64,000 bases of DNA from positions 3,968,001-4,032,000 of the forward strand of contig NZ_AP026978.1 in assembly GCF_027924405.1 (NCBI RefSeq), written 5' to 3'. Source of the stretch: Nocardia sputorum (GTDB lineage: Bacteria > Actinomycetota > Actinomycetes > Mycobacteriales > Mycobacteriaceae). Below the pieces are notes generated by a model, which searched no databases, was not told where the DNA came from, and saw nothing but the letters and a program-made list of their open reading frames with translations. Of the stretch, positions 10,301-19,149 are shown piece by piece (position 1 is the first letter of the stretch; every line of letters starts with the position of its first letter). Position numbers and translations under genes: made by a program.

Positions 10301-11347
10301 TCAAGCGGCGGTACCGGCGCGCGCCCCGGCTCGATCGCCCGCGCCGCCACGCGGCAAGCCGGCGAGCAGTGCCAGGCGGCGATGCGATTCCAGCCGCGCG
10401 GCTCGATCGTAGGTGCTGGTGTGCACGAGGATCTCGTCGGCGCCGGTCCGGCGCACCAGCCGGGCCAGTTGTCCGGCGACCTCGTCCTCGGTGCCGTACA
10501 GTTGGCCGCGCAGCCCGTCATCGACGAGCCCGCGCTCCCGATCGGTCATGCCGTGCGCCTCGATCTCCGCGGGCGGCAGCAGGGGCGGGAACTCCCCACG
10601 GGTACGCGCGTACGCGGCCGACCACGCCTCCGGCAGCAAGAGCCGATAGGCCTGCGCGGTGGTGTCGGCGATGACGACCGAACCGGACACTACGACGTAA
10701 GGGGTGGCGCCCGCCGGACCGGGGCGGAACTCGGCACGATAGCGCTCGATGGCCTCGACCATGCGGTCCTCGCCGCCGACCGCGGCGATCACCAGCGGCA
10801 ACCCGAACCGGGCCGCCCGCTCGGCGCCGGACCCGGTCGCCAGCAGGAAAGCGGGAACACGCAGCCCCTGCGCGGGCCAGGCGTGCACACCCCGCCTGCC
10901 TTCGCCGAAGTACGCCAGGAGTTCGGCGAGCTGGGCGTCGAAGTCCTCCGCGTCGCCCTTGTCGTGCCCGAGCGCGCGCCGCACCCCGTCGGTGAATCCG
11001 ACCGAGCGGCCCAAGCCCATGTCGATGCGTCCCGGGTACAGCGATTCCAGCACGCCGAACTGTTCGGCGACCACCAAAGGCTGGTGGTTGGGCAGCATCA
11101 CGCCGCCCGTGCCGACCCGGATCCGCGCGGTGGCCGCCGCCACCGCGGCCGCCAGCACGGTCGGCGCCGACCCGGCCACTCCCGGCACACTGTGATGCTC
11201 GGAGACCCAGAAGCGGTGATAACCCCATTCCTCGCTGAGCCGCGCGAACTCTACCGTCTCCCGCAATGCGGCCGGATGGCTCTGACCGCGCCGGACGCGC
11301 GAGCGATCGAGGACGGAGAACCGGACAGTGGACAGCGCCGAGGTCAT
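10301..11347 (-). CDS. LLM-class (luciferase-like) flavin-dependent oxidoreductase, MsnO8-like
   Basis: A 348-residue TIM-barrel monooxygenase-like protein that should use reduced F420 or FMN. Family features seen are RFWVSEHHSVPGVAGSAP near the N-terminus, VGTGGVMLPNH in the middle, and DMGLGRSVGF. Many relatives are labelled alkanal monooxygenase-like without experiment. It converges with the HadAB-like gene, with 10 bases between their ends. Nothing shows the substrate. Confidence 0.85.
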   Translation of the reverse strand: MTSALSTVRFSVLDRSRVRRGQSHPAALRETVEFARLSEEWGYHRFWVSEHHSVPGVAGSAPTVLAAAVAAATARIRVGTGGVMLPNHQPLVVAEQFGVLESLYPGRIDMGLGRSVGFTDGVRRALGHDKGDAEDFDAQLAELLAYFGEGRRGVHAWPAQGLRVPAFLLATGSGAERAARFGLPLVIAAVGGEDRMVEAIERYRAEFRPGPAGATPYVVVSGSVVIADTTAQAYRLLLPEAWSAAYARTRGEFPPLLPPAEIEAHGMTDRERGLVDDGLRGQLYGTEDEVAGQLARLVRRTGADEILVHTSTYDRAARLESHRRLALLAGLPRGGAGDRAGARAGTAA

Positions 11348-11389
11348 ATCGGTGTCAACGCGAGCGCGCCGCGCTGATTCCGCCCGCGG

Positions 11390-12418
11390 TCAGGAGGACG
11401 CGGGCACCCCCAGCGCCTGCGCCAGCACCCGCCACGCCCGCGGCAGCTGCGCCTGGAAATCCGGCCACGTGTGCATGCCCTCCGCGGTGTACTCCACGGT
11501 GGCGGGAATGCCCAGTTCCGACAGCCGGCCGGCGAACCGCTCGGTGCAGGCGCGAGCGCCCGCCTCCAGCGCCGCGCCGCCGCCCGCGGTGCGCAGCGCC
11601 TCCGCGACCGTCGGGGAATTCGCGATCGCCACCAGGTCGGCGCCGGTCGGCAGACCGGCGGCCGCCGAGAGGTAGATCGCGGTGTCGCGCAGGCGTTCGG
11701 CGTGCAGCAGGCTGTCGTGCGCGGCCCATTCCGGCGAGCTCGGCGGGCCCCAGAGGTTCTCGACGTTGCCGCCGCGTGAGGCGACCGTGATGGTGGTGAC
11801 TGCGTGCCCGAGCGGGTCGGCCGTGGAATAGCACCCGCTCATCCCGGCGACGGCGCGATACCAGCCGGGGTGGCGCTGGGCGAGCATCATCGCCGCCTGC
11901 GCGCCCATCGAGACCCCCGCGATGGCCCGGCGCCCGTCGGTGCGCAGCAGCGATTCCACGATCGGCGGGAGCTCGGTGGTGAGAAAGGTCTCCCAGCGGT
12001 TGAGCCCCAGCGCGGCGTCCTGCCGCATCCAGTCGCTGTACATGCTGCCGGTACCGCCGCCGGTGAGCACCACGTCGACCGGTTTGCCCGCGAAGAATTC
12101 GGCGGCACCGCCCTTGGTCAGCCACGCCGACGTGGCGTCGCCGTCGACGCCGTCGAGCAGATACAGCACCGGACGCGGCCCGTCGCCGCTGCCGCGCAGC
12201 ACATCGACGGTGATGATCCTGCGCATCGCCGCGGAGGCGATCGACAGGCGTTCATGACCGGCCCCGGCCTGCTCGATCGAGAGCAGCCCGGTCCGCGTCA
12301 TGGCCGGGTCCACCGCGGGTGGCGGGGTCGCGGGCACCGGATCGGCGAGCACGGGCGCGGCGCCGACGGCGGCGATGAGGGCCATCGCCGCCGCGGTCAT
12401 CGGCACACGCGGGCTCAT
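11390..12418 (-). CDS. Antigen-85-type esterase / mycolyltransferase
   Basis: A 342-residue secreted acyltransferase. A signal peptide (MSPRVPMTAAAMALIAAVGAAPVLA) starts the protein. Segments typical of the Ag85 family are MYSDWMRQD, RWETFLTTELP, the nucleophile elbow GVSMGAQ, and GMHTWPDF, whose His fits the catalytic position. Two cysteines (MSGCYS and RACTER) could pair. Family members move mycolic acids onto trehalose or arabinogalactan outside the membrane. Its start ATG overlaps the stop of the upstream desaturase gene (ATGA), so the two are translationally coupled, linking acyl-chain modification to export. The longer upstream frame is rejected because it destroys the signal peptide. 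Confidence 0.88.
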   Translation of the reverse strand: MSPRVPMTAAAMALIAAVGAAPVLADPVPATPPPAVDPAMTRTGLLSIEQAGAGHERLSIASAAMRRIITVDVLRGSGDGPRPVLYLLDGVDGDATSAWLTKGGAAEFFAGKPVDVVLTGGGTGSMYSDWMRQDAALGLNRWETFLTTELPPIVESLLRTDGRRAIAGVSMGAQAAMMLAQRHPGWYRAVAGMSGCYSTADPLGHAVTTITVASRGGNVENLWGPPSSPEWAAHDSLLHAERLRDTAIYLSAAAGLPTGADLVAIANSPTVAEALRTAGGGAALEAGARACTERFAGRLSELGIPATVEYTAEGMHTWPDFQAQLPRAWRVLAQALGVPASS

Positions 12419-13365
12419 CCTGCCGCGGCGGCCCGCTCCGCCTGTCTGGCCGCCGCGCGTTCGCGCTGCTCCTCGAACCGCCGCGCCCGGATCTCGAGCT
12501 CGGTGAGATAGGTGTGCAGTTCGTCGCGCGCGCGTTCGCCGTCGCCGGTCAGATCGGTGCGTTCGAAGACCTGCCACGCGCGCAGCACCGGACGCACCAC
12601 CACGTCGAGATGCTGGCGCAGGTCGTAGATGCCGTGCTTGGCCAGCAGCACCGCGTTGCGCCGGAAGTTCGGCTGGGTCGCCCCGGGCATCTGGAAGCGG
12701 GTGACCACGGAGGTGATCGCGCGCAGCGCTTCGTTCGGCACCAGGTCCAAGGCCGCGGCGCTGATGTTCCGGTAGAAGATCATGTGCAGGTTCTCGTCGG
12801 CGGCAACTCGCTGCAGCATACGCTCGGCGAGCGGTTCCTCGCAGGCCGCTCCGGTATTCCGGTGGCTGATCCTGGTCGCCAGCTCCTGCAAGGTGACGTA
12901 AGCCACCGAACGCAGGAACTGCTGTTCGCTATCGGGTTTGGCGAACCCGGTCGTCATGTGCGCCATCCTCGCCTGCTCCAGCGACACCGGATCGACCGCG
13001 CGGGTGACCACCAGATAGTCGCGCATCACGATGGCGTGGCGGTTCTCTTCGGCGGTCCACCTGCCCACCCAGGTACCCCACACGCCGTCCCGCGAGAACG
13101 AGTCCGAGATCTCCCGGTGATACGACGGCAGATTGTCCTCGGTGAGCAAATTGGTGATCATCGCGGTCTGCGCGACCTCGGACAGACGGGATTGGCCCGG
13201 CTCCCAATCGATTCCGCCGAGGGCGGCGAAATTGCGGCCGTCGTCCCACGGCACGTAGTCATGGGGATTCCATGATTTCGCCTTGCGCAGATGGTCATTG
13301 AGCAGGCGTTCGGCAGTCGGCTCGAGTTCGCGCAGAATATCGCGATCGGACAATGCGGTGGTCAC
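12415..13365 (-). CDS. Acyl-ACP desaturase (DesA family, di-iron)
   Basis: A 316-residue soluble desaturase that introduces a double bond into acyl-ACP. Both di-iron motifs are present: EENRH at about 106-110 and DENLH at about 190-194. The GTG start is preceded by AAAGGAG at a good distance; an ATG nine codons earlier has no site. The C-terminus is an Arg/Ala-rich helix. It is the first gene of a two-gene unit with the mycolyltransferase (4-base overlap), which suggests a role in shaping mycolate or meromycolate chains; that is inference. Confidence 0.92.
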   Translation of the reverse strand: MTTALSDRDILRELEPTAERLLNDHLRKAKSWNPHDYVPWDDGRNFAALGGIDWEPGQSRLSEVAQTAMITNLLTEDNLPSYHREISDSFSRDGVWGTWVGRWTAEENRHAIVMRDYLVVTRAVDPVSLEQARMAHMTTGFAKPDSEQQFLRSVAYVTLQELATRISHRNTGAACEEPLAERMLQRVAADENLHMIFYRNISAAALDLVPNEALRAITSVVTRFQMPGATQPNFRRNAVLLAKHGIYDLRQHLDVVVRPVLRAWQVFERTDLTGDGERARDELHTYLTELEIRARRFEEQRERAAARQAERAAAAG

Positions 13366-13422
13366 TCGCACTCCTTTGCTCACCCTCGACATCAGGGCAC
13401 ACTCGACGATAGCGGGGGAAAA

Positions 13423-14403
13423 TCAGGCCGAACGACCGATCACGCGATCGTTGGGCGAGGTGACGATGGCCATATGGCCCGGCTGGGGCAGTTCACAACC
13501 CGGCGTCTCCCCTGCGTCGGCCACCCGATACAGCCCTGGAGCCCTGCCCGCCGCGCGCACCCGGTCCAGCAGGTCGTGGGCACGACCAGCCAGTTCCGGG
13601 ATGCGCGCGGTGCGCCCGGTAGCCACCGCCGCGGTCAACGGCACCTCGGCGGCCGCACCGACGATGGCCAGCACATCGTCGGTCATGGTGAAGGTCCCAG
13701 TGCGGGCGGGCACGTCGTCGAGCGGGACCAGCACCGTGCCGCCCGCGGCGGAGAGCACCGACAACGCGCGTGAGCCGAGCGGATCGGCCAGCGCGGCCTG
13801 CACGCGGCGCAGCTTGCGCCGGGCCGCCTCGGTGCCCGTGTGGGGTCTTCGCTCGTCCGGATGCGCCGGAATGCCCAGCGCCACGACCTGGTAGGACCGG
13901 GCGATCGGAATACCGGTGGCCCGGGCGAGCTCGCCGACGGCGTGGCCGCCCAGCAGCGCGGAGACCAGCGTCTGCGCGGCGGTCTGATGTTCCCGCGCGA
14001 CCGCGCGATGCTCGTCCACGTAAGCCGTGGACGCCGCGACGGTCACCATTTCCAGCACGTGGACCGCGAGCCGCGCACCCGCGAGAAAATGATCGGCCCG
14101 CTCGTCGGTGGCCTCGTCGGCGAGAAATTCCAAACCGTCGCGTATTTCGTCGTGATACGCGCCGAGCACCGTTTCCAGCGCAATGCCCTCCCGTGCCCAG
14201 CGCGAGGCGGAACCGGCGATTTCCGGGGGTCGCGACGCGGGGGTCGCCCGTCGCGGAACCAGCCGTTCGACGGCGGCCGCCAAACAGTTACGCGCGGTGG
14301 TCGCCACATCACCGGACGTGTCGTGACCGGAACGCTCGGCCAGATGTTCGACGAGTTTCGACGCCCACGTCTCGGTACTCGTTCTGGGCTGCCTGTCCAT
14401 CAT
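13423..14403 (-). CDS. PucR-type regulator paralogue lacking the C-terminal HTH
   Basis: A 326-residue protein strongly similar over its N-terminal and middle regions to the PucR-like protein at 31685 (AREHQTAAQTL, ESYQVV-like core, HPDER, RRKLRR). It stops at about the point where the other copy goes on for another 90 residues into its helix-turn-helix end. The last residues (TSPNDRVIGRSA) have no counterpart, so the gene is either truncated or evolved as a non-DNA-binding partner. The start is ATG at 14403 or 14400; GGGAGG overlaps so closely that both are possible. It faces away from the carboxylase gene. Confidence 0.75.
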   Translation of the reverse strand: MMDRQPRTSTETWASKLVEHLAERSGHDTSGDVATTARNCLAAAVERLVPRRATPASRPPEIAGSASRWAREGIALETVLGAYHDEIRDGLEFLADEATDERADHFLAGARLAVHVLEMVTVAASTAYVDEHRAVAREHQTAAQTLVSALLGGHAVGELARATGIPIARSYQVVALGIPAHPDERRPHTGTEAARRKLRRVQAALADPLGSRALSVLSAAGGTVLVPLDDVPARTGTFTMTDDVLAIVGAAAEVPLTAAVATGRTARIPELAGRAHDLLDRVRAAGRAPGLYRVADAGETPGCELPQPGHMAIVTSPNDRVIGRSA

Positions 14404-14929
14404 GCCTCCCAAAGGCTAGCGACGGATCGTGATGGAATCGAGATATGGCGCCCCGCATCGGGTAAGTCATCAGCGGCCGCCCGGCTCGTTGGGCGCGATC
14501 ACAAGCGTTCGAAGGGATTTCGCGACAGCGGCAGGCTGCTACGGCGAGCACGGCCGCGCCATCCTGGGCGGAACCCGCCGGCGCCGGCGCGGGGCCGCCG
14601 ATTTCCGGAATATGTGACGCAGCGCCGTCCGCGCATTTCCGGCGCTGCGTCGAGATCACCCTAGATCCGTGGGCGCCGCCTGAGAAGACCTCCTCGGTGC
14701 TGTGAGGACGGTTCAGCGCCGGCCGCGGCCACGATTGGGACGTCGCACAGTTCGTGTCGTCGCAGTGGACCGGACCGACGCGTGCTATGAACCCAGGAAT
14801 CGAAACGCAAACCTGTGAGCTGTTCCATGACATATTCCGAACCGCTGTGCCGCGGATCGCGGCGCCGATAGCATCGAGCGCCGCGTTGCCGTACGGCGTC
14901 GCGACGAGTATCTAGGGGCTACACCACAT
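14404..14929. other. Divergent intergenic region between PucR-like and carboxylase genes
   Basis: About 525 bases without a convincing gene. It holds one strong 12-bp inverted repeat (14616-14651), listed separately. Promoters for both neighbours must lie here. Confidence 0.5.
14616..14651. repeat. Inverted repeat in divergent intergenic region
   Basis: Arms GACGCAGCGCCG and CGGCGCTGCGTC (12 bp, perfect) around a 12-base loop. It lies between divergent genes, so a normal gene-end terminator is not expected; it may be a regulator site, an RNA structure, or the end of an unseen transcript. Confidence 0.55.
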
Positions 14930-16480
14930 ATGAGCGGTACCCGAGAAAAACTGGACGAGCTGCGGGGGATCTTGGAGCTGGCCGAGGAGCCCGCAGGCGA
15001 GAACGGCATCGCGAAGCGCAAGAGCAAGGGCATTCCCAGCGCGCGGGAGCGGGTGCGGGCCCTTCTCGACCCTGGGAGTTTCGTCGAGATCGGCGCGCTG
15101 GTGCGCCAGCCGGGCACTCCCGGAGCGATGTACGGCGACGGCGTGATCACCGGGCGCGGCCGGATCGACGGCAGGCCGGTCGTGGTGATCGCGCATGATC
15201 AGACCGTCTTCGGTGGCTCGGTGGGTGAGATGTTCGGCCGCAAAGTCGCCGCCGCACTGGATTTCGCCACCACGAACGCCTGCCCGGTCGTCGCGATCAA
15301 CGACTCCGGCGGCGCCCGCATCCAGGACGCGGTCACCTCGCTGGCCTGGTACGCGCTGATGAGCCGCCGCCAGGAACGGCTGTCGGGCTTCGTACCACAG
15401 GTCTCGATCATGCTGGGCAAATGCGCGGCGGGGGCGGTCTACGCACCGGTGAACACCGACGTCCTGATCGCGACCGAAAAGTCGTACATGTTCGTCACCG
15501 GTCCCGAGGTGATCAAGGAGGTCACCGGCGAGGAGGTGACCATGGAGGAACTGGGTGGCGCGCAGGCGCAGGCGGCCACCGGCACGGTCCACCATGTCTC
15601 CGCCACCGAGCAGGACGCCTTCGACTGGGCGAGGACCTATCTGAGCTATCTGCCGTCGAGTTGCCTGGAGCCGGGCCCGGTCGTCAACCCGGGCCTGGAG
15701 CCGCACATCACGCCGCACGATCTGGAGCTGGACACGATCGTTCCCGATTCCGATCGGCAGGGCTACGACATGCACGAGATCTTGCTGCGCCTGTTCGACG
15801 ACGGCGACTTCCACGAGATCAGTGCGGCCACCGCGCAGAACCTGATCACCGGCTTCGCCAGGGTGGACGGGCGCAGCGTCGGGGTGATCGCGAACCAGCC
15901 CTTGGTGCTCGGCGGCGCGATCGACGCCAAATGCTCGGACAAGGCGACGCATTTCATCCGATTGTGCGATGTCTTCGGGTTGCCGCTGATCTTCGTCGTG
16001 GACACCCCCGGCGTGCTGCCCGGCGTGGAGGAGGAACGCAGCGGGGTGATCAAACGCGGCGGGCGGTTCTTCCGCGCGGTGATCGAGTCGACCGTCCCGA
16101 TCGTCACCGTCGTGGTCCGCAAGGCTTACGGCGGCGGTTACGCCGTGATGGGCTGCAAGCAACTCGGCGCCGACGTCAGCCTGGCCTGGCCGACGGCGCG
16201 TATCGCCGTGATGGGCGCGGAGAGCGCGGTGAGCATCGTCGCCAAACGTCAGCTCGCCCAAGTGCCCCCGGAGCAACGGGCGGCGTTGCGCGACTCCATG
16301 ATCGAGCAGTACAACGCCACGGTGGCCACGCCGTGGATCGCCGCCGAGCGCGGTTACATCGACGCGGTGATCGAGCCCTCGCGGACCAGACTGGAGATCC
16401 GCCGGGCGCTGCGCCTGCTGCGCGAGAAGGAGGCGAGCGCTGAGCCCAACCCGCGCAAGCACAGCCTGTTTCCGGTCTGA
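14930..16480 (+). CDS. Acyl-CoA carboxylase, carboxyltransferase (beta) subunit
   Basis: A 516-residue biotin-dependent carboxyltransferase subunit of the AccD/PccB type; it moves carboxyl from biotin to acyl-CoA. Landmarks are [26 protein letters not shown] (first oxyanion region), [15 protein letters not shown] (second oxyanion region) and [11 protein letters not shown]. Full family length. Actinomycetes carry several AccD proteins that make malonyl-CoA, methylmalonyl-CoA or long-chain carboxylated starters; the sequence alone does not decide which. No alpha subunit is nearby. The ATG opens with [11 protein letters not shown], as usual in the family. Confidence 0.92.
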   Translation: MSGTREKLDELRGILELAEEPAGENGIAKRKSKGIPSARERVRALLDPGSFVEIGALVRQPGTPGAMYGDGVITGRGRIDGRPVVVIAHDQTVFGGSVGEMFGRKVAAALDFATTNACPVVAINDSGGARIQDAVTSLAWYALMSRRQERLSGFVPQVSIMLGKCAAGAVYAPVNTDVLIATEKSYMFVTGPEVIKEVTGEEVTMEELGGAQAQAATGTVHHVSATEQDAFDWARTYLSYLPSSCLEPGPVVNPGLEPHITPHDLELDTIVPDSDRQGYDMHEILLRLFDDGDFHEISAATAQNLITGFARVDGRSVGVIANQPLVLGGAIDAKCSDKATHFIRLCDVFGLPLIFVVDTPGVLPGVEEERSGVIKRGGRFFRAVIESTVPIVTVVVRKAYGGGYAVMGCKQLGADVSLAWPTARIAVMGAESAVSIVAKRQLAQVPPEQRAALRDSMIEQYNATVATPWIAAERGYIDAVIEPSRTRLEIRRALRLLREKEASAEPNPRKHSLFPV

Positions 16481-16696
16481 GGCGATCTCCGACTCCGGTT
16501 ATGGTGTGTCACAACGTAACCGGATCTATGTGGTGGGATCTCCGGCGATCGGCGCCGAATCCGGCCGCCCGGCACGCCGATGCCTTACTCTCGGGTCAGT
16601 GCCGGGTCGCTTCGTTCGCCGCGTCGCGCCGGCACGCGACGTGCCCGCTGCGCCTGTTCCCTACCCTCGCCCGGCGGGCACGCCGCACCACTCGGC

Positions 16697-17278
16697 TCAG
16701 CCGTGGCCCCAGGTGAGATCCGCAGCGATCCATTCGGTCTCCCATCGGCGCAGCCGTCGGCGATCCAGTCCGCGCCGCACCAGCAAGTAGCTGCCCGCGA
16801 ACACGACCGAGACGCCGAGCACCGCGCCCGCGGTGAGCATCACCGCCTTGCTGGCGGGCTGGCTCGCCGAGGGCGGCTCCACGATCGCACCGCGCTCGTT
16901 CAGCCAGATCGGCACGGTGGAGCCCGGCTCCACCACCGTGGTCGACTGATAATCGCCGGTGTGGGCTACGCCGTCGGCGTCCTTCCAGGACACCCGGGCC
17001 GGCACCACCGGCGCGTACAGCGGCGCCTTCCCGGTCTCGACGACGGTGGCGTCCACCTGACGCAATCGCGCCGTCTCGGCTTGCACCGCGGCCGTTTCGG
17101 TGCGGTACACCCGGCCGCCGACGGTCACCGCCAGCACGGGCACGACGATCAGGAAGACCAGGGCCAGCAGCACCGCGACTCCGGTCTGCACTCGGTCTTC
17201 CCTGCGGCGCAGCGGGTTTCGATCCAGGCCGACGCGTCGGCACGTCCGGTGGTACATGTTCACCGACCCGGTAGACAT
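16697..17278 (-). CDS. Rv1733c-like two-helix membrane protein
   Basis: A 193-residue protein with membrane helices at about residues 30-53 and 137-160 and an intervening extracytoplasmic part (SWKDADGVAHTGDYQ, STVPIWLNERG) typical of the mycobacterial Rv1733c family. Function is unknown in the family. The ATG is preceded by GAGGAG. It overlaps the end of the tetR gene by 19 bases on the same strand, so it is very probably co-transcribed with, and controlled by, that regulator. Confidence 0.8.
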   Translation of the reverse strand: MSTGSVNMYHRTCRRVGLDRNPLRRREDRVQTGVAVLLALVFLIVVPVLAVTVGGRVYRTETAAVQAETARLRQVDATVVETGKAPLYAPVVPARVSWKDADGVAHTGDYQSTTVVEPGSTVPIWLNERGAIVEPPSASQPASKAVMLTAGAVLGVSVVFAGSYLLVRRGLDRRRLRRWETEWIAADLTWGHG

Positions 17279-17919
17279 GACGGTGACTCCTCGGTGCGGA
17301 ATTCGGTGGTGAGGGTGACGAGGGTGTCGAAGAACTCTTCGACGAGGCCGGGCAGGCCCATGGGATCCGGGCCCGCCGCCCAGCTCTGCAGCGCCGCGAG
17401 CAGCATGCCCGCGCCCGCGCCCACGGCGGCGGCCGGACGCGGATCGGTCAGTGGATCCACCCCCAGGCGCGCCGCGATGATCCGGACCGATTCGCGCTGC
17501 CCGTCGATGCGGATGCGCTGATAACCGGCGAACAGCCCGGGCTCGTCCTCGAAGCGCTGGAACAGGACCCAGCGGCGGGCCAGCAGTGCGGCGCGTGCGC
17601 CGCCGTACTCGGCGGCGAGCCAGTCGTGGACGGCGTTGCGGTAGGCGATCAGGGGCGACTCCGCGGGCGGGCGACGGCACAGCGCCTCGTTGAACAGGTG
17701 GACGTCCTGATCGACATCGCCCAGGATCGCCTCCTCGATGGAGGCGAAATGCCTGCTGAACGTGCGCCGGGTGACCCCGGCCCGCACCGCGATGTCCTCG
17801 ACGGCCACCGCCTCGAGCCCCCGCTCGGTGAACAGGTCGAACGCCGCGCGCGACAACGCCTCGCGGCTGCGCCGAGTGCGCAGCCGACGGCCGTCCAGAC
17901 CGACACCGTCGTCGCTCAT
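17260..17919 (-). CDS. TetR-family transcriptional regulator
   Basis: A 219-residue one-component regulator. The N-terminal HTH is clear (RSREALSRAAFDLFTERG, then VRAGVTRRTFSRHFAS). The C-terminal ligand domain is generic. The ATG at 17919 is chosen because a 21-bp palindrome sits 18 bases upstream, the classic place for an autoregulatory operator; a longer frame would run through that palindrome. It is the first gene of a pair with the Rv1733c-like protein, its likely target. Confidence 0.9.
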   Translation of the reverse strand: MSDDGVGLDGRRLRTRRSREALSRAAFDLFTERGLEAVAVEDIAVRAGVTRRTFSRHFASIEEAILGDVDQDVHLFNEALCRRPPAESPLIAYRNAVHDWLAAEYGGARAALLARRWVLFQRFEDEPGLFAGYQRIRIDGQRESVRIIAARLGVDPLTDPRPAAAVGAGAGMLLAALQSWAAGPDPMGLPGLVEEFFDTLVTLTTEFRTEESPSCLPGR

Positions 17920-17936
17920 ACCCAGAGCATACGCCC

Positions 17937-17957
17937 TATTGTCCCAATGGGACAATA
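17937..17957. promoter_or_regulatory. TetR operator (21-bp palindrome)
   Basis: Arms TATTGTCCCA and TGGGACAATA around a single central A, perfectly symmetrical. It begins 18 bases before the tetR start. Site size and symmetry match TetR-dimer operators, so negative autoregulation of the tetR/Rv1733c-like pair is expected. Confidence 0.85.
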
Positions 17958-18106
17958 CTTCGCCCTTCCCCGGCATACGGATCACCTCGCACAGGAGATG
18001 CCCGATTCGGGCGCACTGAATCGCCGTTCAGATCAGGCGGAGGGGAGCCGGGCCGCATGCCCGGTCCCCGGGGATGCGCGGCCGTGTCCAGCCGCGCGGG
18101 AGCCGG

Positions 18107-19057
18107 TCACCGGCTCGGGCGGTCCACCGGTTCGTCGACGGTCGGCGGGACGCCGTCGCGCAACACCTCGATCAGCCGGCGGGAATGCGCAGGCGAGGGA
18201 GCGAGCAGCGAGAGCTGGTTCAGCACCGCGTAGTACACGTCCAGGTCGGCGATTTTGTCCAGGTACAGCGCGCTGGTGAGCTGCTGGAGGTAGACGATGT
18301 CGGGCAGATCCGCTTCGGCGAAACGCAAGATCGTGAACGCACCATCGGTGAGCGCCGGGCCGCCCACCGGATCGGCCAACACCTGAATGGTGACGTTCGG
18401 CTGCGCCGCCACGCGCAGCACATGGTCGAGCTGGGCACGCCAGACGGTCGAGCCGCCGATCCTGCGGCGCAGCGCGGCTTCTTCGATGATCATCCACAAC
18501 TGGGGCGGGCGCGGACCGGCGAGGATGTCCTGCCTGCGCATGCGCAGCGCGACACGGCGCTCGATCGCTTCCTCCGGCTCGCCCGGATGCGAGAGGGTGA
18601 GCAGCGCACGAGCGTACTCCGGGGTCTGCAGCAGTTCGGGGACGGCCCGCGGCTCGTAACTGCGGATCAGCCGCGCCGCCTGTTCCAGCCCGAGGTAGGT
18701 GTCGAACCACTTGGGCAGCCAGTCGTTGTCCCGCGCCCACCAGCCCGACGCACTGGCTTGCCTGGCCAATTCCAGATACCGCTCGCGTTCCGCGGGATCG
18801 GTCACCTCGTAGAGGTCGAGCAGGTCCACCAGGTCACGTTCCCGGCAGCCGGTGCGCCCGAGCTCCAACCGGCTGATCTTCGAATGCGACCCGCGGATGG
18901 CCTCGCCCGCCGCTTCGCGAGTGATACCACGGGCCTCCCGGAGACGACGAAGCTTGCCGCCGAGCACCATACGAAGGACCGTCGGACCGCCGCCGGACAC
19001 CGGATCAGCACCGAGTCCGGGCGCGTCGGCAGGCTGTCGTACGTTCGAAGGACGCAT
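18107..19057 (-). CDS. Scr1-type HTH regulator (DUF5753), copy 1
   Basis: A 316-residue protein with an N-terminal XRE-type HTH (LRRLREARGITREAAGEAI, then GSHSKISRLE) and a C-terminal DUF5753 region (GLEQAARLIRSYEP, VPELLQTPEYARALL, a CxxC-free IRRIGG core, LPDIVYLQQLTSALYL). In Streptomyces such proteins are described as antitoxin-like partners of DUF397 proteins. No DUF397 gene adjoins this copy. It is a close paralogue of the gene at 19150 and shares with it a conserved GACTCGG-N-GCATGCG start context. Confidence 0.9.
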   Translation of the reverse strand: MRPSNVRQPADAPGLGADPVSGGGPTVLRMVLGGKLRRLREARGITREAAGEAIRGSHSKISRLELGRTGCRERDLVDLLDLYEVTDPAERERYLELARQASASGWWARDNDWLPKWFDTYLGLEQAARLIRSYEPRAVPELLQTPEYARALLTLSHPGEPEEAIERRVALRMRRQDILAGPRPPQLWMIIEEAALRRRIGGSTVWRAQLDHVLRVAAQPNVTIQVLADPVGGPALTDGAFTILRFAEADLPDIVYLQQLTSALYLDKIADLDVYYAVLNQLSLLAPSPAHSRRLIEVLRDGVPPTVDEPVDRPSR

Positions 19058-19149
19058 GCCCCGAGTCTGCCATGACGACCCGATCGTGATCTACGGCCGA
19101 AAGTCCCTGTACACCCGGCTATTCATGGTCGCCCGGGTACGGCAGGGCG

